Source of the DNA: Acidiferrimicrobium sp. IK
Lineage (GTDB): Bacteria; Actinomycetota; Acidimicrobiia; Acidimicrobiales; Palsa-688
NCBI RefSeq assembly: GCF_025499425.1
Contig: NZ_JAIMCB010000011.1
Coordinates: 63,819 to 127,818, forward strand
DNA: 64,000 nucleotides
Reading direction: 5' to 3'
Made by a program: the position numbers and the translations under genes. Shown here piece by piece: positions 36,603 to 45,211 of this stretch; position 1 is the first letter of the stretch; every line of letters begins with the position of its first letter. The notes under the pieces are model-generated. The model was not told where the DNA came from, searched no databases, and saw only the letters and a program-made list of their open reading frames with translations.

Positions 36603-37871
36603 TCAGGCGTCGCCCGCCGCGGCGGCCGACCCGCACGAGGCGAGGGCTTTCCCCACCGTCCCGTCGTCGTCGGGGTCCACCGTGCGCAGGTCGATCACCG
36701 TCGCGCCGTCGGTGACCCGGGCGACGATCGGCGTCTCCCACGCCCGTAGCGCCGCGGTGTGGTCCCCGGCCAGCGCCACCCCCGCCGAGGGCACCTCCCG
36801 TCCCGGTTGGGTGCCCCCGCCGAACACCCCGGCCAGGTCGACGACGTCGCCGACGCCCAGCGCCTCGGCCCGGGCCCGCAGCGACGCCACGCTGCGGGCG
36901 GCCATCGCCCAAAGCGGCAGGCTCGCCGCGTCACCCCGCAAGTACGACAGCGCCGTTTCCTGCAGGTGCGCGAGCGTCAGCCCACCCGGCCGGAGAGCCC
37001 GGGCCAGAGGGTGACGGGCGCAGCGGGCCACCAGGTCGGCCCGCCCGGCGACCACGCCGGCCTGCGGACCGCCGAGCAGCTTGTCCCCCGAGAAGGTGAC
37101 CAGCGCCGCGCCGGCGGCCAGCGTCTGGCGCACCGCCGGCTCCCCGGCCAGCCACGGCTGCGGGCCTCCCAACCAAGGCGTCGCCGCGTCGAGCAGCCCC
37201 GAACCGAGGTCGGCGACGACCGGAGGCCCCAGACCGGCGAGGGCGCCGACGGTGACCTCCTCGGTGAACCCGACGATCCGGTAGTTCGACGGGTGGACCT
37301 TCAAGCACACCGCGGTGTCGTCGCTCAGCGCCGCCCGGTAGTCGCCCAGGCGGGTCCGGTTGGTGGTGCCGACCTCCACCATCCGGGCCCCGGAGGACGC
37401 CAGCACCTCAGGGATGCGGAAACCACCGCCGATCTCCACCAGCTCACCCCGGCTCACCACCACCTCCCGGCCGCCGGCGACGGCCGCGAGCGCGAGGAGG
37501 ATCGCGGCCGCGCCGTTGTTGACGACCATGGCTGCCTCCGCCCCGGCGGCTCGGGCCAACAACCCGGCGGCGTGGCGGTCCCTGGAGCCCCGGGTGCCGG
37601 TGACCAGATCCAGCTCGACGTTGGCGTAGCGGGCTGCTCCGGAGACCGGGGAGGGGCGGCTGGGCGCCCGGCCCAGGTTGGTGTGAAGCAGCACGCCGGT
37701 GCCGTTGATGACCGGACGGAGGATCGCGGCGGCCATCGCCTCAGCCCGCGAGCGGGCGGACCCCGGGTCGCCCGCGGCTATGGCCGCCCGGGCCGCGTCC
37801 ACGAGCAGCGGGTGGGGCAGGTCCACGTCAGTCATGCTTCGGGCCAGCGAGTCGACCGACGGTGGGCGCAT
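36603..37871 (-). CDS. selA: L-seryl-tRNA(Sec) selenium transferase
   Basis: This 422-residue PLP enzyme converts seryl-tRNA(Sec) to selenocysteyl-tRNA(Sec) with selenophosphate. Recognisable blocks are RPVINGTGVLLHTNLGRAP, VVNNGAAAILLAL, VEVGTTNRTRLGDY, VHPSNYRIVGFTEEV and TFSGDKLLGGPQAG, in which the Lys binds PLP. It is a little shorter than the E. coli protein at the C-terminus. It forms a two-gene operon with selB. Neither selD (selenophosphate synthase) nor a tRNA-Sec gene was found in the window. Confidence 0.93.
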   Translation of the reverse strand: MRPPSVDSLARSMTDVDLPHPLLVDAARAAIAAGDPGSARSRAEAMAAAILRPVINGTGVLLHTNLGRAPSRPSPVSGAARYANVELDLVTGTRGSRDRHAAGLLARAAGAEAAMVVNNGAAAILLALAAVAGGREVVVSRGELVEIGGGFRIPEVLASSGARMVEVGTTNRTRLGDYRAALSDDTAVCLKVHPSNYRIVGFTEEVTVGALAGLGPPVVADLGSGLLDAATPWLGGPQPWLAGEPAVRQTLAAGAALVTFSGDKLLGGPQAGVVAGRADLVARCARHPLARALRPGGLTLAHLQETALSYLRGDAASLPLWAMAARSVASLRARAEALGVGDVVDLAGVFGGGTQPGREVPSAGVALAGDHTAALRAWETPIVARVTDGATVIDLRTVDPDDDGTVGKALASCGSAAAAGDA

Positions 37872-37988
37872 GGCCCGATGGTAGGAACGCCGCCGGCGAA
37901 CGCGGGCGATTCGGCCCGGGGTGACCGGATCCTGTTACGAATGTGGCATGTCGGAGCCGCTGTGCACCCGCGGGAGGCCCTGGGACCG

Positions 37989-38309
37989 GTGACGTGGCAG
38001 CGCGCCTGCCGGGAGAGCGACGTGCCCGCCGAGCGGGGCTGGCCCGTCGTCGTGGCCGGCGTCTACATCGCGGTGTTCCGGGCCCGCAGCGGGCTGCGGG
38101 CCGTGGACAACGTCTGCCGTCACACCGGAGCGCCCCTCGACGACGGCCTGGTAGAGGGCGACTGCGTCACCTGCCCGTGGCACGGATGGCGCTACGACCT
38201 GACCACGGGCGACCATCTCACCGCCTTCGGGCACCGCCGGGGCCTGCACAGCTACCCGGTCCGGGTCGAGGACGGCGACGTGTGGGTGGAGCTGCCCGGC
38301 GAGCGCTGA
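37989..38309 (+). CDS. Rieske [2Fe-2S] ferredoxin-like protein
   Basis: About 106 residues with both Rieske ligand motifs: CRHTGAPLDDG (C-x-H) and CPWHGWRYDLTTG (C-x2-H). Such small proteins feed electrons to oxygenases or act as ferredoxins. I chose the GTG that begins VTWQRACRESDVP because GGGAGG is 10 bases upstream and the family usually starts near this point; an ATG at 37941 would add 16 residues. The PBP gene follows 41 bp later. Confidence 0.85.
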   Translation: MTWQRACRESDVPAERGWPVVVAGVYIAVFRARSGLRAVDNVCRHTGAPLDDGLVEGDCVTCPWHGWRYDLTTGDHLTAFGHRRGLHSYPVRVEDGDVWVELPGER

Positions 38310-38350
38310 CTCCTCTACGGCGGGCGGCGCGCGCGAAGCTGCTGCCCGGG

Positions 38351-40723
38351 ATGCGGCTTCTGCGACGGATCATCAGGATCGTCTTCTCTTCGCTGTTCCT
38401 GGCGGGGGTGACCGTCGTCGGCGTCCCGGTCACGGTGGTCGCCACCGTCCTCGCCGGCCTGATCCTGCTGCCGCTGCCCGCCACCATTCCCATCCCCGCC
38501 ACCAAGGCGCTGGCCGAACCGACGGTCGTCTACGACCGCAACGGCGGGGTGATCGCCACCTTCCAGCAGTACGACCAGAACCTCCCCGTCACCGAGGCCG
38601 AGATCCCGCCGATCTTGAAGGAAGCGGTCATCTCCGACGAGGACCGCAACTTCTACCACCACGGCGGGGTCGACCTGCGCGGCACGCTGCGGGCCCTCGT
38701 CGCCGACATCCGCAACCAGCGGGCGGTGCAGGGCGGCTCCACCATCACCCAGCAGTACGTGAAGCTGGCCTACGTCGGCGCGCAGCGCAACATCGTGCGC
38801 AAGGTCCGGGAGGCCATCCTTGCCAGTCAGCTCGACCGTCAGGCCAGCAAAGACGAGATCCTCTACCGGTACCTGACCTTGGTGTACTTCGGTGACGGCA
38901 ACTACGGGGTCGGGGCTGCCGCTGAGGACTACTTCCACGTCCCGGTCAGCCAGCTCGACGCGTCGCAGGCCGCCACCCTGGCCGGCCTGATCCCCGCTCC
39001 TTCCAGCCGCGCTCCGACCACCGACATCGCCGCCGCCGAGAAGTACCGGCAGCTGGTGCTCGGCAAGATGCTGCAACAGGGGTACCTGAGCCAGGACCAG
39101 TACGGCACCGCGATGGGCGAGCACCTGGCTGGCGCGCCGGCCAATGGAGCGGCGCCTCCCGCCGGGGCGACGGTCGTGTACACGCCGACCCCGCCCCCGA
39201 GCAAGTACCCCGTGTTCGTCGACTACGTGCAGCGGTGGCTGCTGGCCGACGGCTACACCCTCAAGCAGATTTACTCCGACGGCCTGCGTATCCAGACCAC
39301 CCTCGACCCCAAACTGGAGGACGACGCCGTCGCCTCCGTCGGGTACACGCTGGCCGGCACGGCGCCCAACGTGGACATGGCGCTGGCGTCTGTCGAACCA
39401 CAGACCGGGTTCGTCGAAGCCCTCGTCGGTGGGCGTAACTTCGGGGTGGCCGGCTCGAAGTACCGCCTCGACAACCTGGCCATCAGCGCATGCGACAACA
39501 CGCCGCTGATCAGCGCCGCGGCCAAGGCCGGGGCCAACCCGACCGCGGCGTGCTGGGACGGCAACTCGGTCGACAACGCCGGCAGCCCCGGCCACCAGCC
39601 GGGGTCGTCGTGGAAGCCGTTCGTGCTGGCCGCCGCGTTCGAGCAGGGCATCCAACCCACCGCCGCCTACAGCGCCCCGGTGATCCTCCAGATCCCCGGC
39701 TGCGTCGTCGCACCCGGCCACCCGGCGTCCGACTGCCAGGTCCACAACGACGTCGACGGCGAAGGCGGCGGCACCCTGACGCTGGCCGCGGCGATGGCCG
39801 CGTCGGTCAACACCGTGTACGCGCAGCTGGCGCCGCAGGTCGGCTGCGTCAACGTGGCCAAGACCGCCAAGGCCCTGGGCGTGGACTCCGCCTACTTCTC
39901 GAGCGCCGAGTTCCCGCACTGCGAGACCTACGCGCTGGGCGAGCAGGACGTGGCGCCGCTCGACATGGCGTCGGCGTACGGGGTGTTCGACGACCACGGG
40001 CAGCGGGCCGCCCCCACCCCGATCCTCGAGATCGTCGACGCCAACGGCAAAGTCCTGTTGAACAACATCGCCCACCCGCCGAAGACCACGACGGTCATGC
40101 CAGCCAACGTGGCCGACAACGTGACCAACGTGTTGCAGGGTGTCCTCCTCCCGGGGGGCACCGCCTACGGTCACGGCCTGGGCCGCCCCGCCGCGGGCAA
40201 GACCGGGACCACCTCCAACGAGTCCAACGCCTGGTTCACCGGTTACACACCGACGTTGTCGACGTCGGTGTGGATGGGCCGCGACGACAACCCCAACGCC
40301 GGGCTCGGCACGGTCAAGGGCGTCAACCCGGTGGTCGGTGGCACGTGGCCGGCCGCGACGTGGCAGTCCTTCATGAACCAGGCGCTCGCAGGGGTCCCCG
40401 TCACCCCGTTCAACCAGCCAGCCCCGATCGTGACGCCGACCGCCGCCGGCGCGCTCGGGCCTACGGGCAGCGCGCCCAAACCCAAGGTCCAGCCCGGCGC
40501 CCCCAGCTACCCGCCTCGGACCCCCACCGGAGGGCCCTACGTCCTCGACCCATCCGCCCCGGTGGCCGTGGCTCCGGCGAACCCGGCCCCCATACCCGGG
40601 GCGGGCTCGCCGACCACCACCACCACCACCGTGCCGTCCCAGCCCGGTCCCACCACCACCGTGCCCGGCGCCACGACGACCACCACCGTGCCAGGCGTCC
40701 TCGGTCTCGGGGCTCCGCCCTAA
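38351..40723 (+). CDS. Bifunctional class A penicillin-binding protein (PonA2-like)
   Basis: 790 residues. One transmembrane helix near residues 10-45 anchors it. The glycosyltransferase domain has SDEDRNFYHHGGVDLRG and GGSTITQQYVK. The transpeptidase domain has SSWK (active-site Ser), SVN and KTGTT. It builds peptidoglycan outside the membrane. The C-terminus ends in a Thr/Pro-rich tail (TTTTTTVPSQPG) typical of actinobacterial cell-wall proteins. In mycobacteria ponA2 lies next to whiB4 and the ArsA pair, the same grouping as here. The ATG start precedes MRLLRRIIRIV. Confidence 0.93.
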   Translation: MRLLRRIIRIVFSSLFLAGVTVVGVPVTVVATVLAGLILLPLPATIPIPATKALAEPTVVYDRNGGVIATFQQYDQNLPVTEAEIPPILKEAVISDEDRNFYHHGGVDLRGTLRALVADIRNQRAVQGGSTITQQYVKLAYVGAQRNIVRKVREAILASQLDRQASKDEILYRYLTLVYFGDGNYGVGAAAEDYFHVPVSQLDASQAATLAGLIPAPSSRAPTTDIAAAEKYRQLVLGKMLQQGYLSQDQYGTAMGEHLAGAPANGAAPPAGATVVYTPTPPPSKYPVFVDYVQRWLLADGYTLKQIYSDGLRIQTTLDPKLEDDAVASVGYTLAGTAPNVDMALASVEPQTGFVEALVGGRNFGVAGSKYRLDNLAISACDNTPLISAAAKAGANPTAACWDGNSVDNAGSPGHQPGSSWKPFVLAAAFEQGIQPTAAYSAPVILQIPGCVVAPGHPASDCQVHNDVDGEGGGTLTLAAAMAASVNTVYAQLAPQVGCVNVAKTAKALGVDSAYFSSAEFPHCETYALGEQDVAPLDMASAYGVFDDHGQRAAPTPILEIVDANGKVLLNNIAHPPKTTTVMPANVADNVTNVLQGVLLPGGTAYGHGLGRPAAGKTGTTSNESNAWFTGYTPTLSTSVWMGRDDNPNAGLGTVKGVNPVVGGTWPAATWQSFMNQALAGVPVTPFNQPAPIVTPTAAGALGPTGSAPKPKVQPGAPSYPPRTPTGGPYVLDPSAPVAVAPANPAPIPGAGSPTTTTTTVPSQPGPTTTVPGATTTTTVPGVLGLGAPP

Positions 40724-40767
40724 GCCCGACCCGGGAAGCGGCCTGCCCCACCCCGGCCGGCCGGCGG

Positions 40768-41772
40768 CTACTGGCTTCCCGACAGGTTGCCGCCCGGGCA
40801 GCTGAGAACCTTGTTGCACGCAGCCTGCACGTAAGGCGCGTACCAGACCGAGTCGGTACTGAACCCGAGCGGGGCGTAGCTTCGCGACCCGACGGCGATG
40901 ACCTGCCCGGCGTCGTTGACCAGCGGGCCGCCCTGGTATGCGGCGCCAAGGGGGGCGTCGTGCTCGACGCCGTCGGCCGACACGTCGGTGATGAGCCCCT
41001 GGCTCAGCGCGGCGCCCGCCGAACCCAGACCGGACACTGCGTACACCCGCTCCCCGACCTCCGGCGCGGGTGTCGAAGGCGCCGCGCTGATGACGGGAAG
41101 GTTCCCCTGCGGCAACACGATGAGCGCCAGGTCGTAGGTCTGGTCCCACGTCCGGACGTGCACCGCCGTGCTGGTCTGCCCCCGCTGCACGTAGACCGGC
41201 GGCGCCGGGCTGCGGGTCGCGGCCGCAACGGTGGTGTAGGAGGTCAACAGCAGCGACTGCGTCGAGTTGGAGGAGACGACGAACGCGGTTCCCACCGAAG
41301 CCTGGCCGTTGGCGTCGAGGGTGTGAACGAAAAACAACGACGGCGCCAGCTGCTTGGCCAGCTTGGCCAGGGTCGCCGGGCTGGCCTCCAAAGCCTGGAT
41401 CGGGCCGAGCTGGGCCTGGATGTCGGCCTTGGCGGCCGCCGCTGACGCCTGCAGATCGCCTTCGGCGTTGGCGAACTGCTTCTTGTAGCCGGTGATCACC
41501 GTGTTCACCCGGTCGTTGGTCTGGTTGAGCTTGTACTGGTAGTAGGAGTAGAGGACCACGCCCGAAAGCCCGGCGCCGATCGCGAACGACAGGATGAGGG
41601 CGGTGAGCCCGAGGAGGCTGCGAGGCAGCACCCGGTAGCGCAGCGGGCTGTGCCGGCCCGGGTCGGGCCCGGCGCCGTCGGCGGGCTCGGTCCCGAGGAG
41701 GTCGACCGCGGGCACCCGCCGGGTGGCCGGCCCCTCGAGGTCGTTGTCGTGCTGGTCCCCGCGGCGTGCCAT
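40768..41772 (-). CDS. Membrane-anchored trypsin-like protein without catalytic His and Ser
   Basis: 334 residues: a cytoplasmic N-terminus, one membrane helix (about 54-76), a short coiled segment (about 82-140) and a chymotrypsin-fold domain outside. The fold is recognisable from FVVSSN, YDLALIVL (Asp214 kept) and QGGPLVNDAGQVIAVG. The His motif LTNxHVV reads LTSYTTV (176-182), with no His, and the Ser motif GxSGGPL reads YQGGPL with Gln280. It is probably a pseudoprotease with a binding or sensing role at the cell surface. A Cys pair near the end (AACNKVLSCPG) may form a disulfide. Convergent with the PBP gene. Confidence 0.82.
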   Translation of the reverse strand: MARRGDQHDNDLEGPATRRVPAVDLLGTEPADGAGPDPGRHSPLRYRVLPRSLLGLTALILSFAIGAGLSGVVLYSYYQYKLNQTNDRVNTVITGYKKQFANAEGDLQASAAAAKADIQAQLGPIQALEASPATLAKLAKQLAPSLFFVHTLDANGQASVGTAFVVSSNSTQSLLLTSYTTVAAATRSPAPPVYVQRGQTSTAVHVRTWDQTYDLALIVLPQGNLPVISAAPSTPAPEVGERVYAVSGLGSAGAALSQGLITDVSADGVEHDAPLGAAYQGGPLVNDAGQVIAVGSRSYAPLGFSTDSVWYAPYVQAACNKVLSCPGGNLSGSQ

Positions 41773-41922
41773 TCCGGGACAACCGTACCCGTGCGTTCCG
41801 TCCCGCTCCCGGCACCGCTCGCGGCTGTTGCGCCGTCGCGCCGAGCTCATCGACCACCGCCGGTCGGGTATCCCGGCGTGGTGGGCCCGCCGAGCCGGTG
41901 GCATGGGGATAGCGTCGAGGTC

Positions 41923-42459
41923 GTGGTCCTGTTCGGCTTTCTGCTGCTGGTGGTGGCCGAGATCGCCGCGCTGGTGGCCGTCGCCGACCGCATCGGCGTG
42001 TTCCAGGCGGTCGGCCTGTTGATCGTCGTTTCGCTCTGCGGTCCGTGGCTGGTCCGCCGGGCCGGGTTCGGGGTGTGGCGCCGGGCGCAGGAACGCCTGG
42101 CGCTCGGCGGTGCCCCCGACCGGGAGGTCCTCGACGGGGTCTTGCTGCTCGCCGCCGGGCTGCTGATCTGCGTGCCCGGCTTCATCACCGACGCGATTGG
42201 CATCCTCCTGCTGCTCCCCCCGGTGCGGGCGGTGGTCCGCCGGCGGGCGTCGCGCCGGGCGGCCGACTCGCTCCTGTTCCGTTTCGGCGGCCCGGAGGGC
42301 CCCTCGGCGCGCGGCCGCCCCAGCCGCTGGTTCGGCGGAGGTCCCGGAGGAGTGGTCGACGCGGCCAGCCACCGACCCCCGGCCGGCGCGCCCGACGCCC
42401 CGACCCAGGCCGACCCGGACCGCGAACCTCCCGAGATCCCCGGCCCGGAGGGGCGATGA
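41923..42459 (+). CDS. fxsA: FxsA family membrane protein
   Basis: 178 residues with the FxsA pattern: FGFLLLVVAEIAALVAVADRIG, a second helix (VGLLIVVSLCGPWLVRRAG) and a third with GLLICVPGFITDAIGILLLLPP, followed by a Gly/Pro-rich cytoplasmic tail. FxsA in E. coli affects exclusion of phage T7; its normal role is unclear. No ATG is available, so I took GTG 41923 just before VLFGF. Its stop overlaps the next gene's ATG (ATGA). Confidence 0.85.
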   Translation: MVLFGFLLLVVAEIAALVAVADRIGVFQAVGLLIVVSLCGPWLVRRAGFGVWRRAQERLALGGAPDREVLDGVLLLAAGLLICVPGFITDAIGILLLLPPVRAVVRRRASRRAADSLLFRFGGPEGPSARGRPSRWFGGGPGGVVDAASHRPPAGAPDAPTQADPDREPPEIPGPEGR

Positions 42460-43421
42460 CCGGGCCCGCTCCCAGCGGCGAAGCGGCCCGCTCACAACGG
42501 GCCGTCGGGGTGGTCGAGGAGGTAGCACCGGGGGTGCGGCGGATCCTCGCCCCCAACCCGGGCCTGATGACCGGGCCCGGCACCAACACCTACCTGCTCG
42601 GCGACGGGCCGGTCGCGCTCATCGACCCGGGACCCGACGACGACGCCCATCTGGTGGCCATCTTGGAGGCGGTCGGCGACCGTCTCCGCTACGTCATAGC
42701 CACCCACACCCACGTCGACCACTCCCCGCTGGCCCGCCGGCTGCGGGAGGCGACCGGCGCCCAGGTGGTCGGCTTCGGCCCGGCCCCCGCGCTACCAGCC
42801 CACCACCACCCGCCGATCCCGCCGGCTGGCGGGGCGGGGGAGGCGGCGGCCCACTCGCCGGCCGACGCCCACGACCTGGACTTCTCCCCCGACCGTCGGC
42901 TGGGCGACGGTGACCGGCTGCGGGTCGGCGCCGCCGACCTGGTGGCGGTGCACACCCCCGGCCACTGCTCCAACCACCTCTGCGTCGAGCTGGCCGGCAG
43001 CGGGCTGCTGTTCTCCGGCGACCACGTGATGTCCGGTTCGACGGTCGTCATCGCCCCTCCGGACGGCGACATGGCCGACTACATGGAGTCCCTCGAGCGG
43101 ATCCGGTCCCGGCGCCCCACCCGCATCGCCCCCGGGCACGGCGACATGATCGACGATCCAGCGGCGGCGCTGGACGAATATCTGACCCACCGTCGCAGCC
43201 GGGAGCGTCAGGTGCTCGACGGCGTGCTGGCAGCCGGCGGTGCCGGGACCACCGCGGAGGCGCTGGTCGCGCTGCTCTACGCGGAGGTGCCTTCGGCGCT
43301 CCACCCCGTCGCCCGCTATTCGGTGTGGGCCCATCTGCGCAAGCTCGGCGCCGAAGGCGCGGTGCGCGGCGACGACCCCGACGACGTCGGCGCGCCGTGG
43401 AGGGCCGCGGTAGGCCCCTAG
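42456..43421 (+). CDS. Metallo-beta-lactamase-fold hydrolase
   Basis: 321 residues with the zinc-binding motif THTHVDHS (the usual HxHxDH), a later His in HTPGHCSNHL, Asp in SGDHVM, and a last His in APGHGDM. The C-terminal winged-helix part (ALYAEVPSALHPVARYSVWAHL) is that of LACTB2/Rv3677c-like proteins, some of which are endoribonucleases. In mycobacteria Rv3677c sits next to a RidA-like gene, which is also nearby here. A His/Pro/Ala-rich loop (PAHHHPPIPPAGG) is an insertion. Confidence 0.88.
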   Translation: MTGPAPSGEAARSQRAVGVVEEVAPGVRRILAPNPGLMTGPGTNTYLLGDGPVALIDPGPDDDAHLVAILEAVGDRLRYVIATHTHVDHSPLARRLREATGAQVVGFGPAPALPAHHHPPIPPAGGAGEAAAHSPADAHDLDFSPDRRLGDGDRLRVGAADLVAVHTPGHCSNHLCVELAGSGLLFSGDHVMSGSTVVIAPPDGDMADYMESLERIRSRRPTRIAPGHGDMIDDPAAALDEYLTHRRSRERQVLDGVLAAGGAGTTAEALVALLYAEVPSALHPVARYSVWAHLRKLGAEGAVRGDDPDDVGAPWRAAVGP

Positions 43422-43499
43422 CGAGGCCGGCCCCCGCGAGGAGGCCACAACGGCCCGGAATGCGAGCGCGGCGGCAGCCCGGCGCGGATCGCCGGCGGG

Positions 43500-45149
43500 T
43501 TAACTGGCGCCGGCGAGCAGCTCGTCGGCGAGCACCGGGCGGCCCAGGTGGAAGCCCTGCCCGAGCTGGCAGCCGAGCTCGGCGAGCAGCTCGGCCTGGG
43601 TGGCGTTCTCGATGCCCTTGGCCGCGGTGGTCAAGCCGAGGGCCTCCCCGAGGCCGATGAAGGCCCGGACCACCTCGGTGTCGCCGCCGTCGTGGCCCAG
43701 CCCGGCCACGAACGCCCCGTCGAGCTTGATGATGTCGACCCGGGCCCGGCGCAGGTAGGCGAGGCTGGCGCCGCCGCTGCCGAAGTCGTCGACGCAGAGC
43801 CCCACGCCGAGGTCTTTGATGTCGGCCAGGTTGCGCCAGGCGTCTTCGCCGGCCGCGGCCAGCACCCGCTCCTCGACCTCGAGGACCAGGCGGTCGGGCG
43901 CCAGCTCGTGGTGCACCAGCGCCGACTCGACCAGACCGGCCAGCCGGCATTCGGCCAGCTGGCGGGCCGACAACCCGACCCACACCTGACCGACCGCCCC
44001 AGTCCACCGGCAGGCGTCGGCGCAGGCCTGGTCGAGCAAGCCGGCCCCGACCGACACGATCAGCCCGCTGCGCTCGGCCAGGTCCACGAACGGGGCCGGC
44101 GCCAGCAAGTCGCCCTCGTCCCCCCGCAGGCGGAGGCGGGCCTCGGCGGCCACCATCGCTGCGGTGTGCAGGTCGGTGATCGGCTGGAACACCACGGCCA
44201 GCCCGTCGTTGTCGAGCGCGGCGCGCAGCACCGTCTCCGACGCGACCCGGGCCGCGTCGGCCATGCCGGTCTCGAACAGCTCGCAGCGGTCACGACCGGC
44301 CTGTTTGGCGCGGTACATGGCGGCGTCGGCGTCGGCGAGCAGAGCGCTGGTCCGGGCCTCCGACCCGATCGCGATGCCGATGCTGGCGCTCAGCCGGACG
44401 ATCCTCCCGGCGAGGGGGAGGGGGCGGGAGATCGCGGCGCGGACCCGGTTGGCGATCTCCATGGCGTCGCTGGCGCGCTCCACCCCGCTGGCGACCACCA
44501 CGAACTCGTCACCGCCCAGCCGACCGACGGTGTCCCCGGGCCGGACGGCGCGCCTCAAGCGTTCGGCGGTGGCCACGAGGAGCTTGTCGCCCGCCGCGTG
44601 CCCGAGGTTGTCGTTGACCGCCTTGAAGCCGTCCAGGTCGACGAAGAGCACCGCGATCCGGTCGTCGTTGTGGTTCTCGAGGTGGCGGAGCAGCGCCGCC
44701 CGGTTGGGCAGCTCGGTCAGGCTGTCGTGGGTCGCCCGGTGGAGGAGCCGGGCGTTGGACGCCGCGTCGGAGAAGGCGTCTCGGGCCACCGTGACCCAGC
44801 CCGCGACCTCCGGGTCGTCGAGCCGGTTGGCGATGACCACCTCGCTCACCCTCCAGCCGTCGGCCCCGTCGCTGATCCGGCACAGCAGTTCGGCGGTGCC
44901 TCCCGGCTGCGACGCCAGCTGGCGGTACGCGCCCGCCAGCTGCCGGCGGTCGTCGGGGTGCACCGCGTCGAACGGGCGCCCCTGGACCAGGACCGACGCG
45001 TGCGGGCTGGACCAGCGGACGTTGCCCTGCTGGTCGGAAACGACGATGGCCTCCCGGCTGTGCGCCAAGACGGCCGCGAGGAACGAGGCGGGGGCGGAGG
45101 GGGAAGTATTGGTCACGGCATCTACTGGTCTCGGCGTGGGGAGTGGCAC
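43500..45149 (-). CDS. PAS-GGDEF-EAL protein with a degraded EAL domain
   Basis: 549 residues: a PAS-like sensor (about 20-130), a GGDEF domain (about 135-300) with intact RLGGDEF, and an EAL domain (about 305-545). The cyclase domain looks active and should make c-di-GMP. In the EAL domain, AEARLRL keeps the first Glu and DDFGSGGASL keeps the Asp pair, but VNLS reads VGLS (Asn lost) and AEGVE reads AKGIE (Glu to Lys). Both are metal or catalytic positions, so phosphodiesterase activity is doubtful. The start could also be a GTG 33 bases downstream. Confidence 0.88.
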   Translation of the reverse strand: MPLPTPRPVDAVTNTSPSAPASFLAAVLAHSREAIVVSDQQGNVRWSSPHASVLVQGRPFDAVHPDDRRQLAGAYRQLASQPGGTAELLCRISDGADGWRVSEVVIANRLDDPEVAGWVTVARDAFSDAASNARLLHRATHDSLTELPNRAALLRHLENHNDDRIAVLFVDLDGFKAVNDNLGHAAGDKLLVATAERLRRAVRPGDTVGRLGGDEFVVVASGVERASDAMEIANRVRAAISRPLPLAGRIVRLSASIGIAIGSEARTSALLADADAAMYRAKQAGRDRCELFETGMADAARVASETVLRAALDNDGLAVVFQPITDLHTAAMVAAEARLRLRGDEGDLLAPAPFVDLAERSGLIVSVGAGLLDQACADACRWTGAVGQVWVGLSARQLAECRLAGLVESALVHHELAPDRLVLEVEERVLAAAGEDAWRNLADIKDLGVGLCVDDFGSGGASLAYLRRARVDIIKLDGAFVAGLGHDGGDTEVVRAFIGLGEALGLTTAAKGIENATQAELLAELGCQLGQGFHLGRPVLADELLAGAS

Positions 45150-45211
45150 GTTTGAGTACCTGCGTGCTGGACCCGGAAAGCAAGGAAAAGCACGACGGGG
45201 ACCCGCCCGGC

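Noticed and set aside
36603..38000. tRNA-Sec (selC) near selA
   Set aside because: No long acceptor/T-arm structure with a TCA anticodon was found in the spacers around selA-selB.
38315..41857. 1180-codon open frame opposite the penicillin-binding protein
   Set aside because: It has no family character and covers the complement of a clearly real gene; only its neighbour in another frame (the trypsin-like protein) is real.
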